A program made the position numbers and the translations under genes. This document shows positions 40,137 through 52,900 of a stretch of DNA of 64,000 bases, in pieces (the stretch's first letter is position 1; the number at the start of each line of letters is the position of its first letter). Source of the DNA: Metaphire vulgaris (lineage: Eukaryota > Annelida > Clitellata > Crassiclitellata > Megascolecidae); contig CM030842.1 in assembly GCA_018105865.1 (NCBI GenBank), positions 12,425,867 through 12,489,866 on the forward strand, in the 5' to 3' direction. The notes below the pieces were generated by a model. That model worked only from the letters and a program-made list of their open reading frames with translations, had not been told where the DNA came from and did no database searches.

Positions 40137-42613
40137 GTAAGTTTAAGGCGTTCTAATCGACACGCATCACTTTTATTATATATAATCTCTAATCTAATCT
40201 TAAACTTCTATAGCGCCACTTTCATAATGCACAGGAGCATCAACCGATGGCACACCAAATCCAAATCACTAAAGATCCAGGTCAAATCCAGGGTATAAAA
40301 CGGGTAATATATACTGACAACGTTACGGTTAGTAGCGCAAATAATTAATATTAAACGTTACTATAAATAGTTAATACAGTGTTGGAGTTGTGAAATTTGA
40401 GTTGGGGGGAGGGGGTGTTGTGTTGTGGACTGAAAGTCAATGAATGACAGAAACTGCATGTACCCGATATGCGATTTTTGGGAGGGTTGCAAGTTAACTG
40501 GAGGGGGGTCAACCCCCCAACCCCCCCGGCAACTCCAACACTGAGTTAATACTTTGCCGACAGAACGTGCAATGATAAAACTGTGCAACCACAAACGGTA
40601 GTTGTGTGACGAAGCGACAAAAATAATTACCATTTATTTACCATAAATAATTACCAAAAATAATTACCATTTAATTACCATTAATTACTTTTTCTGAAAA
40701 AGCTACATTGAAAAAGCTAGTTTCTACATTTTTCTCGGTTTGCTAATTTAAAAATTAGTAAAGTTTTTGTAAATTTCTAAGAAATGACAAACAAAGAATT
40801 TGTGCGAAATTAAAGTTAATTACACTGTTTACAGATCTTTTCTTCCGTGATAATCGTCAATAAAAATCGATCGTTAAGACATTTGCAATCCTAAAGAATT
40901 TCTTTCAAAGAATGGCGTTGCCAAAGAAAAAATGAGGAGGAAACAGTGAGGCAGGCTAAAGACAGCTTTATTATCGTTTGCAGTGGCGTAGCGTGGGAGG
41001 GGGGTTGACCGCCCCGGCGCAAGATGTTTGGGGGCGCCAAAGAAAAAAATAATTGGTAAGGCAATTAAAGAAGAAAAAAATTAAAATTTAATAAATGAAA
41101 TATTAAATATAATAAATACACATAAGGGGCTGTCCATTAATTATGTCAACAATTTTGGGGCAATTTTTGACCCCCTCCCCCTTGCCAACAACGTATTCCT
41201 CTAATTCAGTGTTCCCAGAATGTGGGTCGAAACCCAAAATTGGGTCGTAGGGCTCAGTCTACTCTACTGGGTCGCGGGGTAGCGCGAAATTAGATTCAAG
41301 CAGGGGCGCCTAACAATACCACGATGTCAGGAAGCAAATGCTTCCTAAAAAACCTAGGTTTTAAGAAATTTATTTGAGTTTTGGTATCATGTTAGAGTAG
41401 TATATTAAAATGATTAGGTCCCTGAATGCCTTTATCCAATTTAAGGCTTTTTCTGCAGTGTCACAATTTTATAAAACCGCTTCATACTAGGCCAAAAAGC
41501 ATACCGGTAGGCCTTTAAAAAATTCAAATTCAAGTTCATTATTATCAGGCATTCATAAAATTTTATTATTATTGTCACTTTTAAGCTCATACAGAGTTTG
41601 GTAACATTCACATTCTAATGATGAATTTTCAAGAAAGTTGCAAACTTCCTGTGAAATATAAATCATTTATAACAAACTAATATAGAGTTATAGACTCACA
41701 TGAGAGCTTTGCATTCCAAATTTTTTCAAAACTACTGCAACTCCCTCCACTAGGCCTACTGCAGCCTTTTAAGACCTCCATCAACAGATTACAAAACCAT
41801 TCAAAACTGTGAAACGGTGCAATTAGATACTGTTAATAATAATTATAATTTGCTTGTTTCAGTCAGTTGCCTTGAAGTCTAGTTACCCAATTTGCAGCTT
41901 TAGTGCTTTTATGTAAAATAATGTAGGTGTGGCTGTTGGAGAAATCTAATTTTTAAAATAATACTAAAAGTAACATTTATTTTATTTGCATTTGGATGTG
42001 GTCATATTGTCAATAGATAATTTGCAGGTCATTTTGAATAGTTTGCCAGCGCAATTACTGCGATATCTCTCCATAGTTTCAAACTTACATTTAATCATAT
42101 GATTTTATTAAAGGCTTTAAGACTTTCCAACAAAACAAAAAAATTTTTTTTCCATCAACACCAGGTCTGTCGGAACCGCTGCTTGGCACGCGTGCTGGAT
42201 AAAAGACCTTTGCTGGATGGCACGCGTTCCCAAACTGTGGTCCGCCTGCTGGATGGCATGCTAGCCCATGCTAGCCTACCCAAATATAAACTCTAAATTG
42301 GCCTATGCATTTAATAGTGCTTTGTGACTGTTGGAATTTTCCTGAAATTAAGAATTAGAAGGTACTGGTATGAGACCTGTCCTGGTGCACCAAAGTATGC
42401 GATTTAATGTCCAAAACGCACTGAAACTCACCTACGAGCATCTATTGATTTCAAAAATTTTCCCCAATTATACCTGCCCCCAGACCCCAGACAGACTTTT
42501 CCCCATGAATTTGCAAGGTGTGTGTGTGTGTGTCAATGTCCAGTGTCGAGTCTTATACGGCTAGTTTTTCGTATAATAATAGGAATAATAATAATAGGAA
42601 TAATAATAAATAG

Positions 42614-42668
<55 letters not shown>

Positions 42669-44933
42669 TTTAATAATAATAATAAATAATAAAATAATAA
42701 TAATAATAATGGTAATAATGTGATGTAGATAAATCCCTGCTGGATCCCCGTTTAGGGGTAGGAGAGGAAGGAGGACAGGGAACTTTCTTTTCATGGGGAA
42801 GCTGCTTCCAGCAGCCAGGGGATGGGCGCTCCTGGATTCAAGAGTGTCATTTTCTAACCAATACCACGATGTCACAAGCCTTGAATGTTGCAAGTAGGCT
42901 TAGGTTTTAAGAAATTTATTTGCCTGCAATCATACATACGTGGCTTATCTTAAAATGATTAGTGTTTTATGAAACCTTTATCCAATTTAAGGCTACACGT
43001 TTGCATGGTCACGACATGTTATAAAACCGCTGACGTCAGCGACTCGCACAGTTCCAAAAAGTTAGGGCAATCCTTACCTTTAATACTTTAAAAAATTAGT
43101 CTTAATCCGTAAATCCGACCATTTTGCTTTGAAACTCCACTAACAAAGGAATCTCTCTGTTAAATGCAACCATCATCTGCAACCATCATCATAGCGTTTA
43201 AGCTATTTTGTCATACTCATAAGATTGGTAAAACGTGTAACAATGGTATGTTACTGTAAAATTTTAAAAAGATAATTTTCAAGAAAGTTCAATATCTATT
43301 TCTTTTCTTTCATCTTCTTTGGCAAAAATATGAATAACTCTACCTAATGTATTTGCCGCAATTTTTATTTGAACTGAATCAGAGCTTTTGCTTTGCCATT
43401 TTTTTCAAAAAACTCAGAAGATTCCTGTCAACCAACGTTCGCCAGATGGCGTAATGCATTTTATATTACATGCTATTAGGCCTACCAGGGTCGCGACACG
43501 TTACAAAACCGCTGAATTGGGCCGCAGTTCCAAAATGTTCGGAAAACTCTGCTCTAATTGATTCCTTCTTTTGTTCTTCAACATATTCATTAAGTTAAAT
43601 TGCGGTTCACAGTTTGCGCTGAATGTCAGACATGTTCCTCCTAAATCCACTCGATTTGCTAGATCAGATCTTGAAAACTGTTCATAATCAAGCGCGGCCA
43701 CAAACTCTTAAATGAATCACTGTTCGTTTACATTTCAGGCATAGGCGTAAACTTCTATTAGGCCTCTAGGTGCAAGTCCCCCATTTTGAGAGGCTACCAT
43801 AGAATAGGAAAGGTACAGAGTCCGGCTCCTCCACTTTTTCTTCCACGTTTACGACTTTACGTCAATGATTTCAAATCTATATTTTAAGACATTTCTATCG
43901 CCGGTTTTCTGTTCTTTTAATTCCATCGATGTTTGGAACCGCGTGCTCTGCACAAATCACTGAATAAAAGACCATTTGGCCATAGTCTATAGACTATAGA
44001 CCAGAAGTTAGTAATTGTTTAGATCCGCTACAAGTTCACAAGAAAGCGTGAATCTTTATCAGTAAGTACGTGTGTGATTTGAAAGCAATGGACAAATTTT
44101 TCGAAAATGTGTGCGCTCCATTTTTCCGTTGTGCGCTTGCCTTGCGACCTCTGTGCGCGCGCACATACGCATAGCTTAGAGGGGTTATTGACGTGAAGCT
44201 AATTTTGCGAAACTAGTGTTTTTTTTTGGTCAAGAAACAGGTTCAGGGCTTCATTGTTTCCATTTCTCTGTATGTCTTGCCTCTTCATTTCTTCCAACGC
44301 AACGCAATGAACGCACGCAACTTTTCGCGAGTTATTTTTGTAGCGCCTTAAGGTTACACAACTATTCCATTTAACGAGCCTTACATCTTACATAATATTA
44401 CCTTCCAACAACCGTTAGAAACGGTATTATGTGCTTCAATCAATTTATTTCGTCACAGACATTAGTTAGGCTCTCATTTTGCTGATTGGCCGGAGTTTCA
44501 CAGCCGTGAGGAAATACGCTGTTTTAGTGAATATATTCAGTAAGTAAACATTACTTAATCGAGACCTAAGTTTATTTGACGAGAATTTCTCTTCTCAAAA
44601 TTAAAAACACTCTTCCGAAAAGCATTATAGGCATACGCTACGTTAGCAACGTTCCATGCATTCTGCCTGTTTCCACTTAATGCCTGAACGCACATTAACA
44701 AATCCTTGCCATTCCACGGGTCGAAGATTTATTATTGTGGCAACGAAGGAAATTATGGTGCAATAATTTCATCAATCGGTCTTTTCCTTATCGATGAACA
44801 AACAGAATTTCCCTCTCGGTTTTACTCGCTCCGGCTCAATTTAAACAACCCTGGACCACAGGTCTACAGTGGTTTTCACACAGGCTTACTTAGCCTCCTA
44901 AATCACTTTAAATCGCATTATTATTATTATTGC

Positions 44934-45012
<79 letters not shown>

Positions 45013-48000
45013 TCCTTGAGAAATAAATTGATTGATTGATTGATTGATTGAAATTTCAACCGTCAGCATGTTCTCTGTCCTGAGATAGGTTCAGGGTTCC
45101 ATTGCTTTCATTCCTCTCCATATCTTAAATCTCTCCTTTGATTTCCAATTTAGAAAAATTAAAATTGAAGTTACTCCAAATTTTGAGATGATTTAACTTA
45201 CATTTGCACTTTTTTTATTTTGAGGACTGCATCAAAGACTTTCGGAATATCCGAAATATCACCTAATCGCCAGAGAAAAATAAATTTACGTCCTTTTGTT
45301 GACTTGCCCTTTCAATCCTGCGTCATAATTCCATATTATTATATGCCAGTTTGTTTGAAATTCAATTCTGCACCCATTTTCGCTACCAGTTTGTCTCTTT
45401 CATGTAAAGTAAGGAATGAGTCGCTACAATTAACAAAACCTGGAATGTGCGTCAAATTCTTCGTTTGCAAATTTCATAATCTGGAAGGTGCGTGTCGTCT
45501 GATAAACAGTGAAACTATTCTGAAAGAACAACTGAGCTTTACAAAAATTTAGAAGAAGCACTAGATTAGTTATCAATAAGGCCGCCAATTGAAGACATAG
45601 ACCAGAAATTCGTGTAATTCTTAATTAAGCAGTAATTTATTTAAAAGCCTGGCTAATAAACACAAGTGAATAAATCTCTCCATAAGAACATTTAACTTAG
45701 CTGCCGTTCAAATCTTGATCTCTCTCTCTCTCTTCTCTCTCTCTTCTCTCTACATCTTTTCTGTTTTTTATTTACTCTGTTGGCGATCTCTCTCTCTAAA
45801 ACTCTGCCGGGCCGTTAACCCGCATACATTTCTGCAGCAGTCTGCACCAACTTAATTATTTTTACTTTCTTGGCATTTTGGGGCCCACCGCTTCCGGTAT
45901 ACAATTACCCAAGGTTAATTGAGATTAGAAGTCGGTTGCAATTTGGTTGGCGCATTTTCTGCGAATGGCATGATACACAGTCTCGGGGAGGGCAATTTTC
46001 CCCGGAAACGGCCGATTGTTGAAGACATTTCCCTTTTGTTGACCCAATTGGTATCGACGTTTTCCAGGTTGGAAATTCAATTCTGTCGCAACCAGTTTGT
46101 CTCTTTCAAAATTAATCGCTTAACAAAATCAGACGCGCAGCGGGGTATCAGAATCTGGAAGGTGCAACTGAGAACAGTGTTATTCTGTAGAACAACTCCT
46201 CAGAGGTTTAAGTTATCAATAAGGCCCAATTGTGTTTGAATCAGAAATTCGCGGCTCTTAGGATTTGGCATTTATTAAAAAGCCGTTGGGGTGGAAAAAT
46301 CTTCCATAATCATGGGGGCCAACCATTTGTTGTTTAATGTATGTAATCATTTGGCGCTATATAATCCCAACTTAATTGAGCCACTGGGGGTTAGCGTAGG
46401 CACTCAATAGGTTGGAGAGTTTCACGACGTTTTCAGGCCCTAAAATGGCTCCCGCAGGTGGAGCCCTGCAACTAGAGGTTCCACTGGTTTTTTAATTAAC
46501 CAAAATCTGAAACAACTCTCTCCCTCCGGCTGTCAGATCTTCCAATTCATTGAGTAGACCTATTTTCAGATCCAGACTTAAAATATCTCTTTCAATTAGC
46601 TTTTCCTCCATATATTCTGTCTTGCTGTTTTCCTCTGACTGATCCAGAGATCTGGTCTTTTGTTGACGGATTTGAAGTACCAACGATTGATACTCTCTGG
46701 TACTAGAAACGGTGCTATAGAAGTGCATAGTTATTATATTATTATTATTAAGTTCGATATGTTTGTTCAGTTATTCGAAGTAAATTGGGCTGAAAACTTA
46801 GAAAATGTGCCTGTCTTTACCTCGATTTTACCAAGATTTTTACAAGCATTGGCGATTTTTTAGCATGGAATCAGAGGTTTACAAGAGTGGTTTTTACATA
46901 GGCTAACTTAGTCACCTAAACCAGGGTTTCCCAAACATTGTGAAACCGCGACCCACTTCAGCGGTTTTGCAACGCTACGCAACCCTAATATTAGCATGTA
47001 ATATTTAAAAAATGCATTGGGCCATCTGGCGAACGTCGGTTGAAAAGAATTTTCTGAGTTATGAATAAATGGCAAACAGCAGCTCTGATTTAATTCCAAT
47101 AAGAAATGTGGCAAATGTATTAAGCAGATTTATTCATATTTTTGCTAAATAACACAAACGAAGAGAAATAGATATTGGAATTTCTTGAAAATTAACTCTT
47201 TAAATTTTGCCAGGAACATACCTTTATTACGCGTCTTAAAAACTCTATGTGTATAGCAAAATCGCTCAACCGCTAGGGTGGGTTGCTACTCCAATAAGAG
47301 ATTCCCTATTGTTAGTGGAGTTTCAGAGCAAAATGATCGGGATACGATTTCCTTTCGTTATTGCGAAGTAAGATTAAAATATTTTAAAGTGATATAAGCC
47401 AGGGTTTAAAATCCAAACTTTTTGGAACCGTGCGACTCACGTCAGCGGTTTTGTAACATGCCGTGACCCTGGAAACTTATTGTCAACTAAAATTGGATAA
47501 ACGTTTCATAAAACACTAATCATTTTAATAGAAGCCGTGTATGGAGGATTGCATGAATATAAATTTCTTTAAAGACCTAAGTATGCTTGCAACTTTCAAA
47601 ACTTGTGACATTGTGGTGTTGGCTAGAGAATGGCACTTTTGAATCGAATTTCAAGTTACCCTGTTACCCTGCGACTCACTAGACTGAGCACTGCGACCCA
47701 CTTTTGGGTCGCGGCCCAGAGTTTGGGAAACACTGACGGTGACTGACCTAAACCACTTGAAATCACGCTAATGTTAGAGGTTGGTAATAACACGATTGCT
47801 TTCTACGATACGTAAAAGACAACTTTAATTTTTTGGACATATAATGAGAAAGAACTGAATAGAAACTTTGGGAACTCTGGAAAGGGGGGAAGGAAAAAGA
47901 TCAAGAGGAAGGCAAAGGATGACGTATGTCACTAGTTTACTGACTGATGTAAAGGGGTAACTACAGAATTAGAACTCATACAAGCAACACACAGCAGAAA

Positions 48001-49095
48001 GAAATGGAGCAAATACTGGGTTCGAATTCATGCAACCTGCAAACAACAATATATAGAGAAATGGAAGTCCATAGAGTCGCCAACTTCGAAATACACGATA
48101 CCTGAAGAGACGAGCATAATACATGTATAATTATATAATCGACAATTAAATTAAATTCAAAGGGTAGGCCCACTATGCATCCTGCCACTGTTTTTACCAC
48201 TCTTCTATCTTCCCGCCCCTATATGTATTTTAACATATTAAATTTCAATCACACTACGTCACGTAATTTCCCCAAATTTGTTGACACACGGTCCTGCAGT
48301 GACTTGCTGCTGACATTGATTTATGAATTTTTAAAATTCGTTTTAATGTCATTCCTGCGCTATATTACTTCTCTAAGAACTTTTAGGTTGTACGCAATAA
48401 CTGTTACCTGGCCAAAGGGAAATGCCAAGCAAAGATTTTTACAGCTGAAGCAGTAAAAAATCAGAGGACACTCTGAAACTGTTCCCACTGGAAGATCAGG
48501 CTGGTTTTTTAATTGTTTGCTTGTGAGAATTTTTAAAAAGAAGATAAAGGAAGGTAACGACCTTTTTTGCTTGTCAGAACTGTTATCTTGAGAAAATCTG
48601 CACCGCCTGTTAAAAATTCGTTCTGGCGCGCCTGAAACCTTGTTATATTATTACTATTATTTGTATTTTAACATATTACAATTCAATCCACTATGTCTAT
48701 AAATGATGATATATCCTGCAGTGACTTTGATATTGTTTATGATTTTTTTGTTTTATATCTTCTTAGAACGTCATAACTACAACTCCAAATGCGAAGAAGA
48801 CGATTTCATGGTGGCCGCAGACTTCACCCTCTATTCGAACCCCGTCAACAGGGCTCTATACCGCCCTCCTCAGCCGCCAGCGCCTCGAGACGACCCACCG
48901 GAAACGGGGAAAACGAAGAAGACAGAGGGGGGATCGGTCAAACCGGAAAAACCCACGGACAGCGGAGAGGAGGAACTGATTGCTTCCGATATGACCAAGT
49001 ACGACTGCCCGTTGGCCGACCTCGAGAAACAGGGCAGAGACCGTCATGCGAGGATGGGATCAACAACGATCGGCGACGACGCTGAAGAGAAATGA
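40121..49095 (+). CDS. two-exon gene for an unrecognised 114-residue hydrophilic protein
   Basis: Exon 1, 40121-40136, encodes MSGYE plus one base at donor GAAG|GTAAGT. Exon 2, 48767-49095, begins after acceptor atcttcttag and supplies the frame ERHNYNSKCEEDDF onwards to TGA at 49093-49095. The join restores GAA without a stop and the phases agree. The protein has an acidic start, a conserved-looking FTLYSNPVNRALYRPPQPP block (25-43), a charged Pro/Lys/Glu-rich middle and a C-terminus with YDCPLADLEKQGRDRHARMG. There is no signal peptide or membrane segment. The composition of exon 2 (GC-rich, ordered codon use) stands out from the AT-rich intron. Size and style recall small ciliary or sperm proteins, but I cannot assign a family. 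Exon 2 is well supported; exon 1 is inferred from phase and context. Confidence 0.65.
41207..41500 (+). mobile_element. hAT-like element of the gggtcgcg family, 5' fragment
   Basis: It starts CAGTGTTCCCAGAATGTGGG, followed by gggtcgcggggtagcgcgaaattag as in the 38.7 kb copy, then decays. Confidence 0.7.
41505..42560. other. AT-rich intronic sequence, no gene seen
   Basis: 42170-42295 has a small internal tandem duplication (gtgctggat, ttgctggatggcacgcgt, ctgctggatggcatgc). Otherwise nothing recognisable. Confidence 0.4.
42565..42720. repeat. (AAT)n microsatellite
   Basis: Interrupted AAT array with AATAGG variants. Confidence 0.95.
42835..44190 (+). mobile_element. composite hAT-containing repeat block, copy
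   Basis: It comprises the hAT body from ttcaagagtgtcattttctaacc to gttcggaaaactctg (about 43553), then gattccttcttttgttcttc, a GGCGTAAAC repeat (43744-43872), ggaaccgcgtgctctgc and tgtgcgctccattttt, in the same order as 14690-16000. Confidence 0.85.
44918..45012. repeat. (ATT)n microsatellite
   Basis: About 29 triplets, followed by (ATTG)n at 45026-45050. Confidence 0.96.
45200..45700. repeat. duplicated segment, first copy
   Basis: aaattcaattctg, ccagtttgtctctttca, ttagttatcaataaggc and ccagaaattcg recur in the same order at 45940-46350, about 720 bp away. Confidence 0.8.
45940..46350. repeat. duplicated segment, second copy
   Basis: Direct counterpart of 45200-45700, shortened by about 90 bp. 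The open frames in the two copies do not resemble known proteins. Confidence 0.8.
46480..46760 (+). mobile_element. CR1/L2-type LINE 3' end with (ATT)n tail
   Basis: The translation gives NNSLPPAVRSSNSLSRPIFRSRLKISL, the conserved end of CR1/L2 ORF2; it terminates at ggtgctatagaagtgc followed by ATT triplets. Confidence 0.75.
46922..47735 (-). mobile_element. hAT-like element of the gggtcgcg family, inverted, near full length
   Basis: CAGGGTTTCCCAAACATTG at the left and cagagtttgggaaacactg at the right. The interior is the reverse of the 38.7 kb copy. The text cacctaaac lies before it and gacctaaac about 14 bp after it. Confidence 0.85.
47815..47975 (+). mobile_element. RTE-like LINE relic, RT C-terminus
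   Basis: The translation reads FFGHIMRKELNRNF, then a shifted GGRKRSRGRQRMTYVTSLLTD, the known C-terminal block of RTE-like reverse transcriptases. Confidence 0.75.
48222..48752. repeat. duplicated intron 3' segment
   Basis: atgtattttaacatattaaatttcaat...tcctgcagtgactt (48222-48305) and ttgtattttaacatatt...tcctgcagtgacttt (48661-48730) are diverged direct repeats about 430 bp apart, the second directly before exon 2 of the small gene. Confidence 0.75.
48767..49095 (+). CDS. terminal coding exon of the 114-residue protein
   Basis: A T-rich acceptor (ttttgttttatatcttcttag) precedes a 109-codon frame with coding-like composition. No canonical AATAAA is visible in the 300 bases after the stop. 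Confidence 0.78.
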
Positions 49096-50100
49096 TTCTC
49101 CAGCCGGGGTTTCACTGCCACTTCGATGCTGCGTGGCACCTGGACATATTAGACCTATAAATGCTGTAGCCTCTTATATTTGTATTCATTACTTTTTTTA
49201 CAACCTTTTAAAAACTTTTTTCTAAGGCGTGATTTTAAAACAGACAAAAAGCTAAATTATTTGTACAAGATTTGTAAGAAACTGTGAGACGAAAAGTTCG
49301 CTTGCAGTAAAAGAAAGCTGAGAGAGAGAGAGAGAGAGAATATAGAAATACAGTAAGTGGCTATTAACTTGTATTAAGACCATAAAAACTGTTCTCAAGA
49401 TATCGGATATATCCGGGGTTTATTCCTATAAAAATAGATCCGGTTTTATTCTTCTAGTCCGGTCAACATTAACAAACAAAAACCTTACATTGTGCAAACG
49501 GTAGACCTGTCTACAAGCTTGAAACATTGCCAAAACCAGGTTAGTTATACATGAAGTCTTAGGTCAAAGGTAAAACAAATGTGTGGGGGAGGGGGAATAG
49601 TCAAAGGTCATAGTAGACCTATATTGACACATTTCCAAAACTTGAATGGAAATTCAGCGTAAATTGTTCGAAACTTTAAGCAGCATTTTGCTACAGTTGG
49701 GCTAGGGTTGTGTTGTATACCTGTTCATCTCCGCTGCGTTTCTATTATACTATAGGCAAGAAGACCATTTCGTATGTCAGTGGGATGTTCAGTGTCTTGA
49801 GAAAATAATAATTAATTGCTGGGTGCCGGGCTGCCGGCGATCGTAGAGGTCTTTGCAGCAGCCAAGCATCGGACGATGCTGGGAAAGTCGAATTAAATGC
49901 GGCAACGACAATCGACACACAGTGTCATTCTGTTTCTAGGAGACTTTCGACGAAGAAATTTCAAATATCGAAAAATGTTTGCACAATTTTCGGCATCTCT
50001 GACGCCAGAAGATAGGCCTAATGTTCTCAAAAAACGCATTTCTCTACTATCGTTTTCTACGATGTGCGCGCCATTATGAAGGGCGCGATTTGTAGAGGAG
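49096..50100. other. 3' flank of the small gene and intergenic sequence
   Basis: It includes a short (GA)n at 49320-49340 and otherwise unique sequence with no recognisable gene. Confidence 0.4.
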
Positions 50101-50103
50101 GAA

Positions 50104-50235
50104 GGGGGATCTTCCCCCCCCCCCACTGCCCAACTGCATCCCCCTACTGTTACATCATCCACCACTACATCCCCCACTGCTACATTTCCCAACAACTACA
50201 TCCCCCCAAGCTCGACATATTCCCCCCACTGCTCC
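50104..50235. repeat. imperfect minisatellite, cccccactgctacat units
   Basis: About nine degenerate units built on CCCCCACTGCTACATC. Confidence 0.8.
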
Positions 50236-50889
50236 AGGTCACAAATCGCACCCTGCCAATATGTATATGTGACCCGCTGCGAGAAAAGGCACCATAAGTG
50301 GGGTCACAGATTAGCGAGAAAAATGCATTTTTATCTTGAAAACTTAAATTTTTCAAAAATTACTTTTTGGTATTTTAGACAGTATGATGTGTAGACAATT
50401 AAATGATTATGTCTCTTTAATCAAATCTGCGTCATTTAGTAAAGAATTTGTTTTAAAACTGAAACATGGCGATTGCTCTGATAGGTGTTAGACTGCTTTA
50501 GTTTTATAACCTTCCTCTTCTTTATACGCTATGTACTTCTACGTCAGCGACCATGGATTTCCACTTTGTTCGATATTGACATCCTCTATAGCCCACGACC
50601 TGTCAATTGCACCTTCTTAGGCATTCCACATAACACGAATATGAATACCAGGTAGATTACCTGAAAGGGAATAAGCAAGGTATCGTGCATTCACCTCTGA
50701 CTATTCACGCGCCATTCAAGGTGCCATTTCAATCGATGCCGAACAATGGTTGTAATCCTTTAATTGCCCTCTGCGCTCGAAGGCCCCTGGGTCTTCTGTT
50801 GCAACCTGTTCTCCGCAACATGTGCCCCTCTATCCACGGCCCAATGTTTATATAAAGGAAAGAAGAATTCGGCACACACACTCATGCAC

Positions 50890-50931
50890 CTAAATACACC
50901 TGCCCACACACACACACTCACACACACACAC

Positions 50932-50962
<31 letters not shown>

Positions 50963-51103
50963 TGTGTATGGGGGATACATACAATATATATATGTGTGTG
51001 TATATATAATTATATATACATTATGAGTACCGTATAAATACACAACATTATTATAATGTATATATATATGTATATATATATATATTGTGTGTATATATAG
51101 AGG

Positions 51104-51137
<34 letters not shown>
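50890..51137. repeat. (CA)n, (TA)n and (GA)n microsatellite cluster
   Basis: CA to 50932, mixed TA/TATG to 51100, GA at 51104-51137. Confidence 0.93.
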
Positions 51138-51140
<3 letters not shown>

Positions 51141-51668
51141 ATGCTTATGTTTTGTGTATTTATATCACGAGATGTGCTGCCGTTTTTACTTCGGGATTCG
51201 GTTGATTTTGTCAGATAGCATTCAGCTGCTACGTTGTCGTGACTTGAGAACACAAACTTTCAGTTTCATAATTAAACCGACTGAACGCGTTTTTAGACTA
51301 TTAGCTTCAACTCTTTTATCTTCAGTTAATTCGCCCGATGGCGTTGTTGTTGTTGCTGTGTGAATGTGACGTTGGATTAAACTGCGTTCGGGGCATGAAA
51401 GAAACAACCTACAAAGTAAGTCTTAAGACGACTCACAGTAACTGTGAGTCGTATTATCGGTCTCATAGTAACAGATTTATTGTGGAAAGAATAGTTTTAA
51501 CGAGTGATTTGATGCCTGCAACTACTCACTGTTATGATCAGAGAGTTGAGCTAAATTCCCGATTAACGCCTCATTGATTTTCAATATTTCCTGTCGTTTG
51601 AAATAAATGTGTTACGCGATGTTTGGCTTGTTGTTACCGTTGACCGTTTTACTTCTCAGTGACTCATG

Positions 51669-51849
51669 TACAGTAGAACTTAGTTATAACATACTTAGCG
51701 GGTCTGTAATAGTTAGTACGTTATATCCGAGGCACGTTATATCTAACGCTACACTAAATACGGTAGCGCAACACAGGGGACCGTGCACTGCGGTCGTTAC
51801 AACCGAGCATATGTTACAACCGAGTCCGTTATAACGAAGTTCCATTGTA
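51669..51849. mobile_element. pogo/mariner-like MITE, copy 3
   Basis: TACAGTAGAACTTAG at the left and CGAAGTTCCATTGTA at the right, with TA borders; the internal GTTATAAC motifs match the other two copies. Confidence 0.85.
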
Positions 51850-51904
51850 CATAGTTCAGAACTAACATATTCCGATTTACACGCATTACGCAGTTACCAG
51901 TCTT

Positions 51905-52900
51905 CAGGGGCGTAGCGACGAAGGGGTATATCGGTATATATATATATTAGGGATGTGAGGGTATACCCGTACCCGCGGGTATGGGTAGGGTAGGGTACAC
52001 ATTTTACGGGTACGGGTCGGGTACGGGTACAGCGCTACGGGTACGGGTATAGCGGCTACAAATTTTTTTTTGTCAGTTCTCGGGTATACCCGTTTTACCC
52101 CTGAAAAGTTATATTTTTTTCATTTCTCACTACTATAGCAAATTAGCAATGCAATAATAGAAAAATAATATTGAGTAAAGTGTATTAGTATAACTTGTAC
52201 ATCGCGTTCAGTTTGTCAGACAGCATGCATTTTACTTACTGAAAACATAAAGGAAATACAGATGACGTAATCTGACATCTTCAGTAATAAATCTATAATG
52301 GCGTCCTCTGACTCATCCAAGGACTCTTTGACCGAGAAAGTTCTTCTGGTAAAGTTTTGTGGCTTAACTTGAGCTCTAATGCCTGCTCATAGATAAATGA
52401 TATCTACTAAATATTTTAAACAAGCCCATTCATGTCGGCTTAAGCTAGCTGACTGATTATCCTGATTCCTAAGTACTAGATCTGTCCTAATCTAAACATG
52501 CGTGCTATTTACAATGAATAGTTATCCCAATTTCGTAGCCATTTCACTGTTGCCTCTCTATAGTCTCTAGGAACGGATACGGGTTCACGGGTCCATGTAC
52601 AGGTCCTTGTAGTACTTGTACCCAAAAACGCACCCATGGGTACGGGTCCAAAATTCCAAATCCAAAAAACTCCAAATTCCAAGCAAAGTCGGGTACGGGT
52701 ACGGGTACGGGTAAACAGCTTACGGGTACGGGTAGGGTAGGGTATAGCGCTAGCGGGTACGGGTAGGGTAGGGTAAAAAAGTTTTTCCACGGGTACGGGT
52801 AGGGTATGCATTTTGATGTACCCGCACATCTCTAATATATATACACCCCCCAAAATCAGTCTACCTTAAAGTTTTTATGTGATTTATAACACAGGTTTAC
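51905..52900. mobile_element. caggggcgtagcg MITE interrupted by a second MITE
   Basis: The left part (51908-51947) and the resumption after 52834 (cacccccc-aaaatcagtctaccttaaag) together match the reverse of 63399-63600. Its far end is not defined. Confidence 0.75.
51948..52833. mobile_element. 886-bp MITE with GGGTACGGGTA arrays, nested
   Basis: TTAGGGATGTGAGGGTATACCC at the left and its inverse GTACCCGCACATCTCTAA at the right. CGGGTA units are repeated near both ends (51975-52050 and 52688-52810). It is inserted in a TATA tract of the outer MITE. Confidence 0.85.

Noticed and set aside
45220..46239. Two frames of 106-110 codons as paralogous genes
   Set aside because: They lie in two copies of a duplicated non-coding segment; the frames are not aligned with each other and carry no known motif.
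48014..48030. GGGTTCGAATTC as a tRNA B box
   Set aside because: No A box at tRNA spacing; it follows an RTE-like LINE relic.
51338..51415. Leu-rich start with consensus donor tacaaa|GTAAGTC as a first coding exon
   Set aside because: The Leu run is encoded by a GTT repeat and no partner exon is visible; too weak to call.
51948..51955. TTAGGG as interstitial telomere sequence
   Set aside because: A single unit at the edge of a transposon inverted repeat; the rest is CGGGTA, not TTAGGG.
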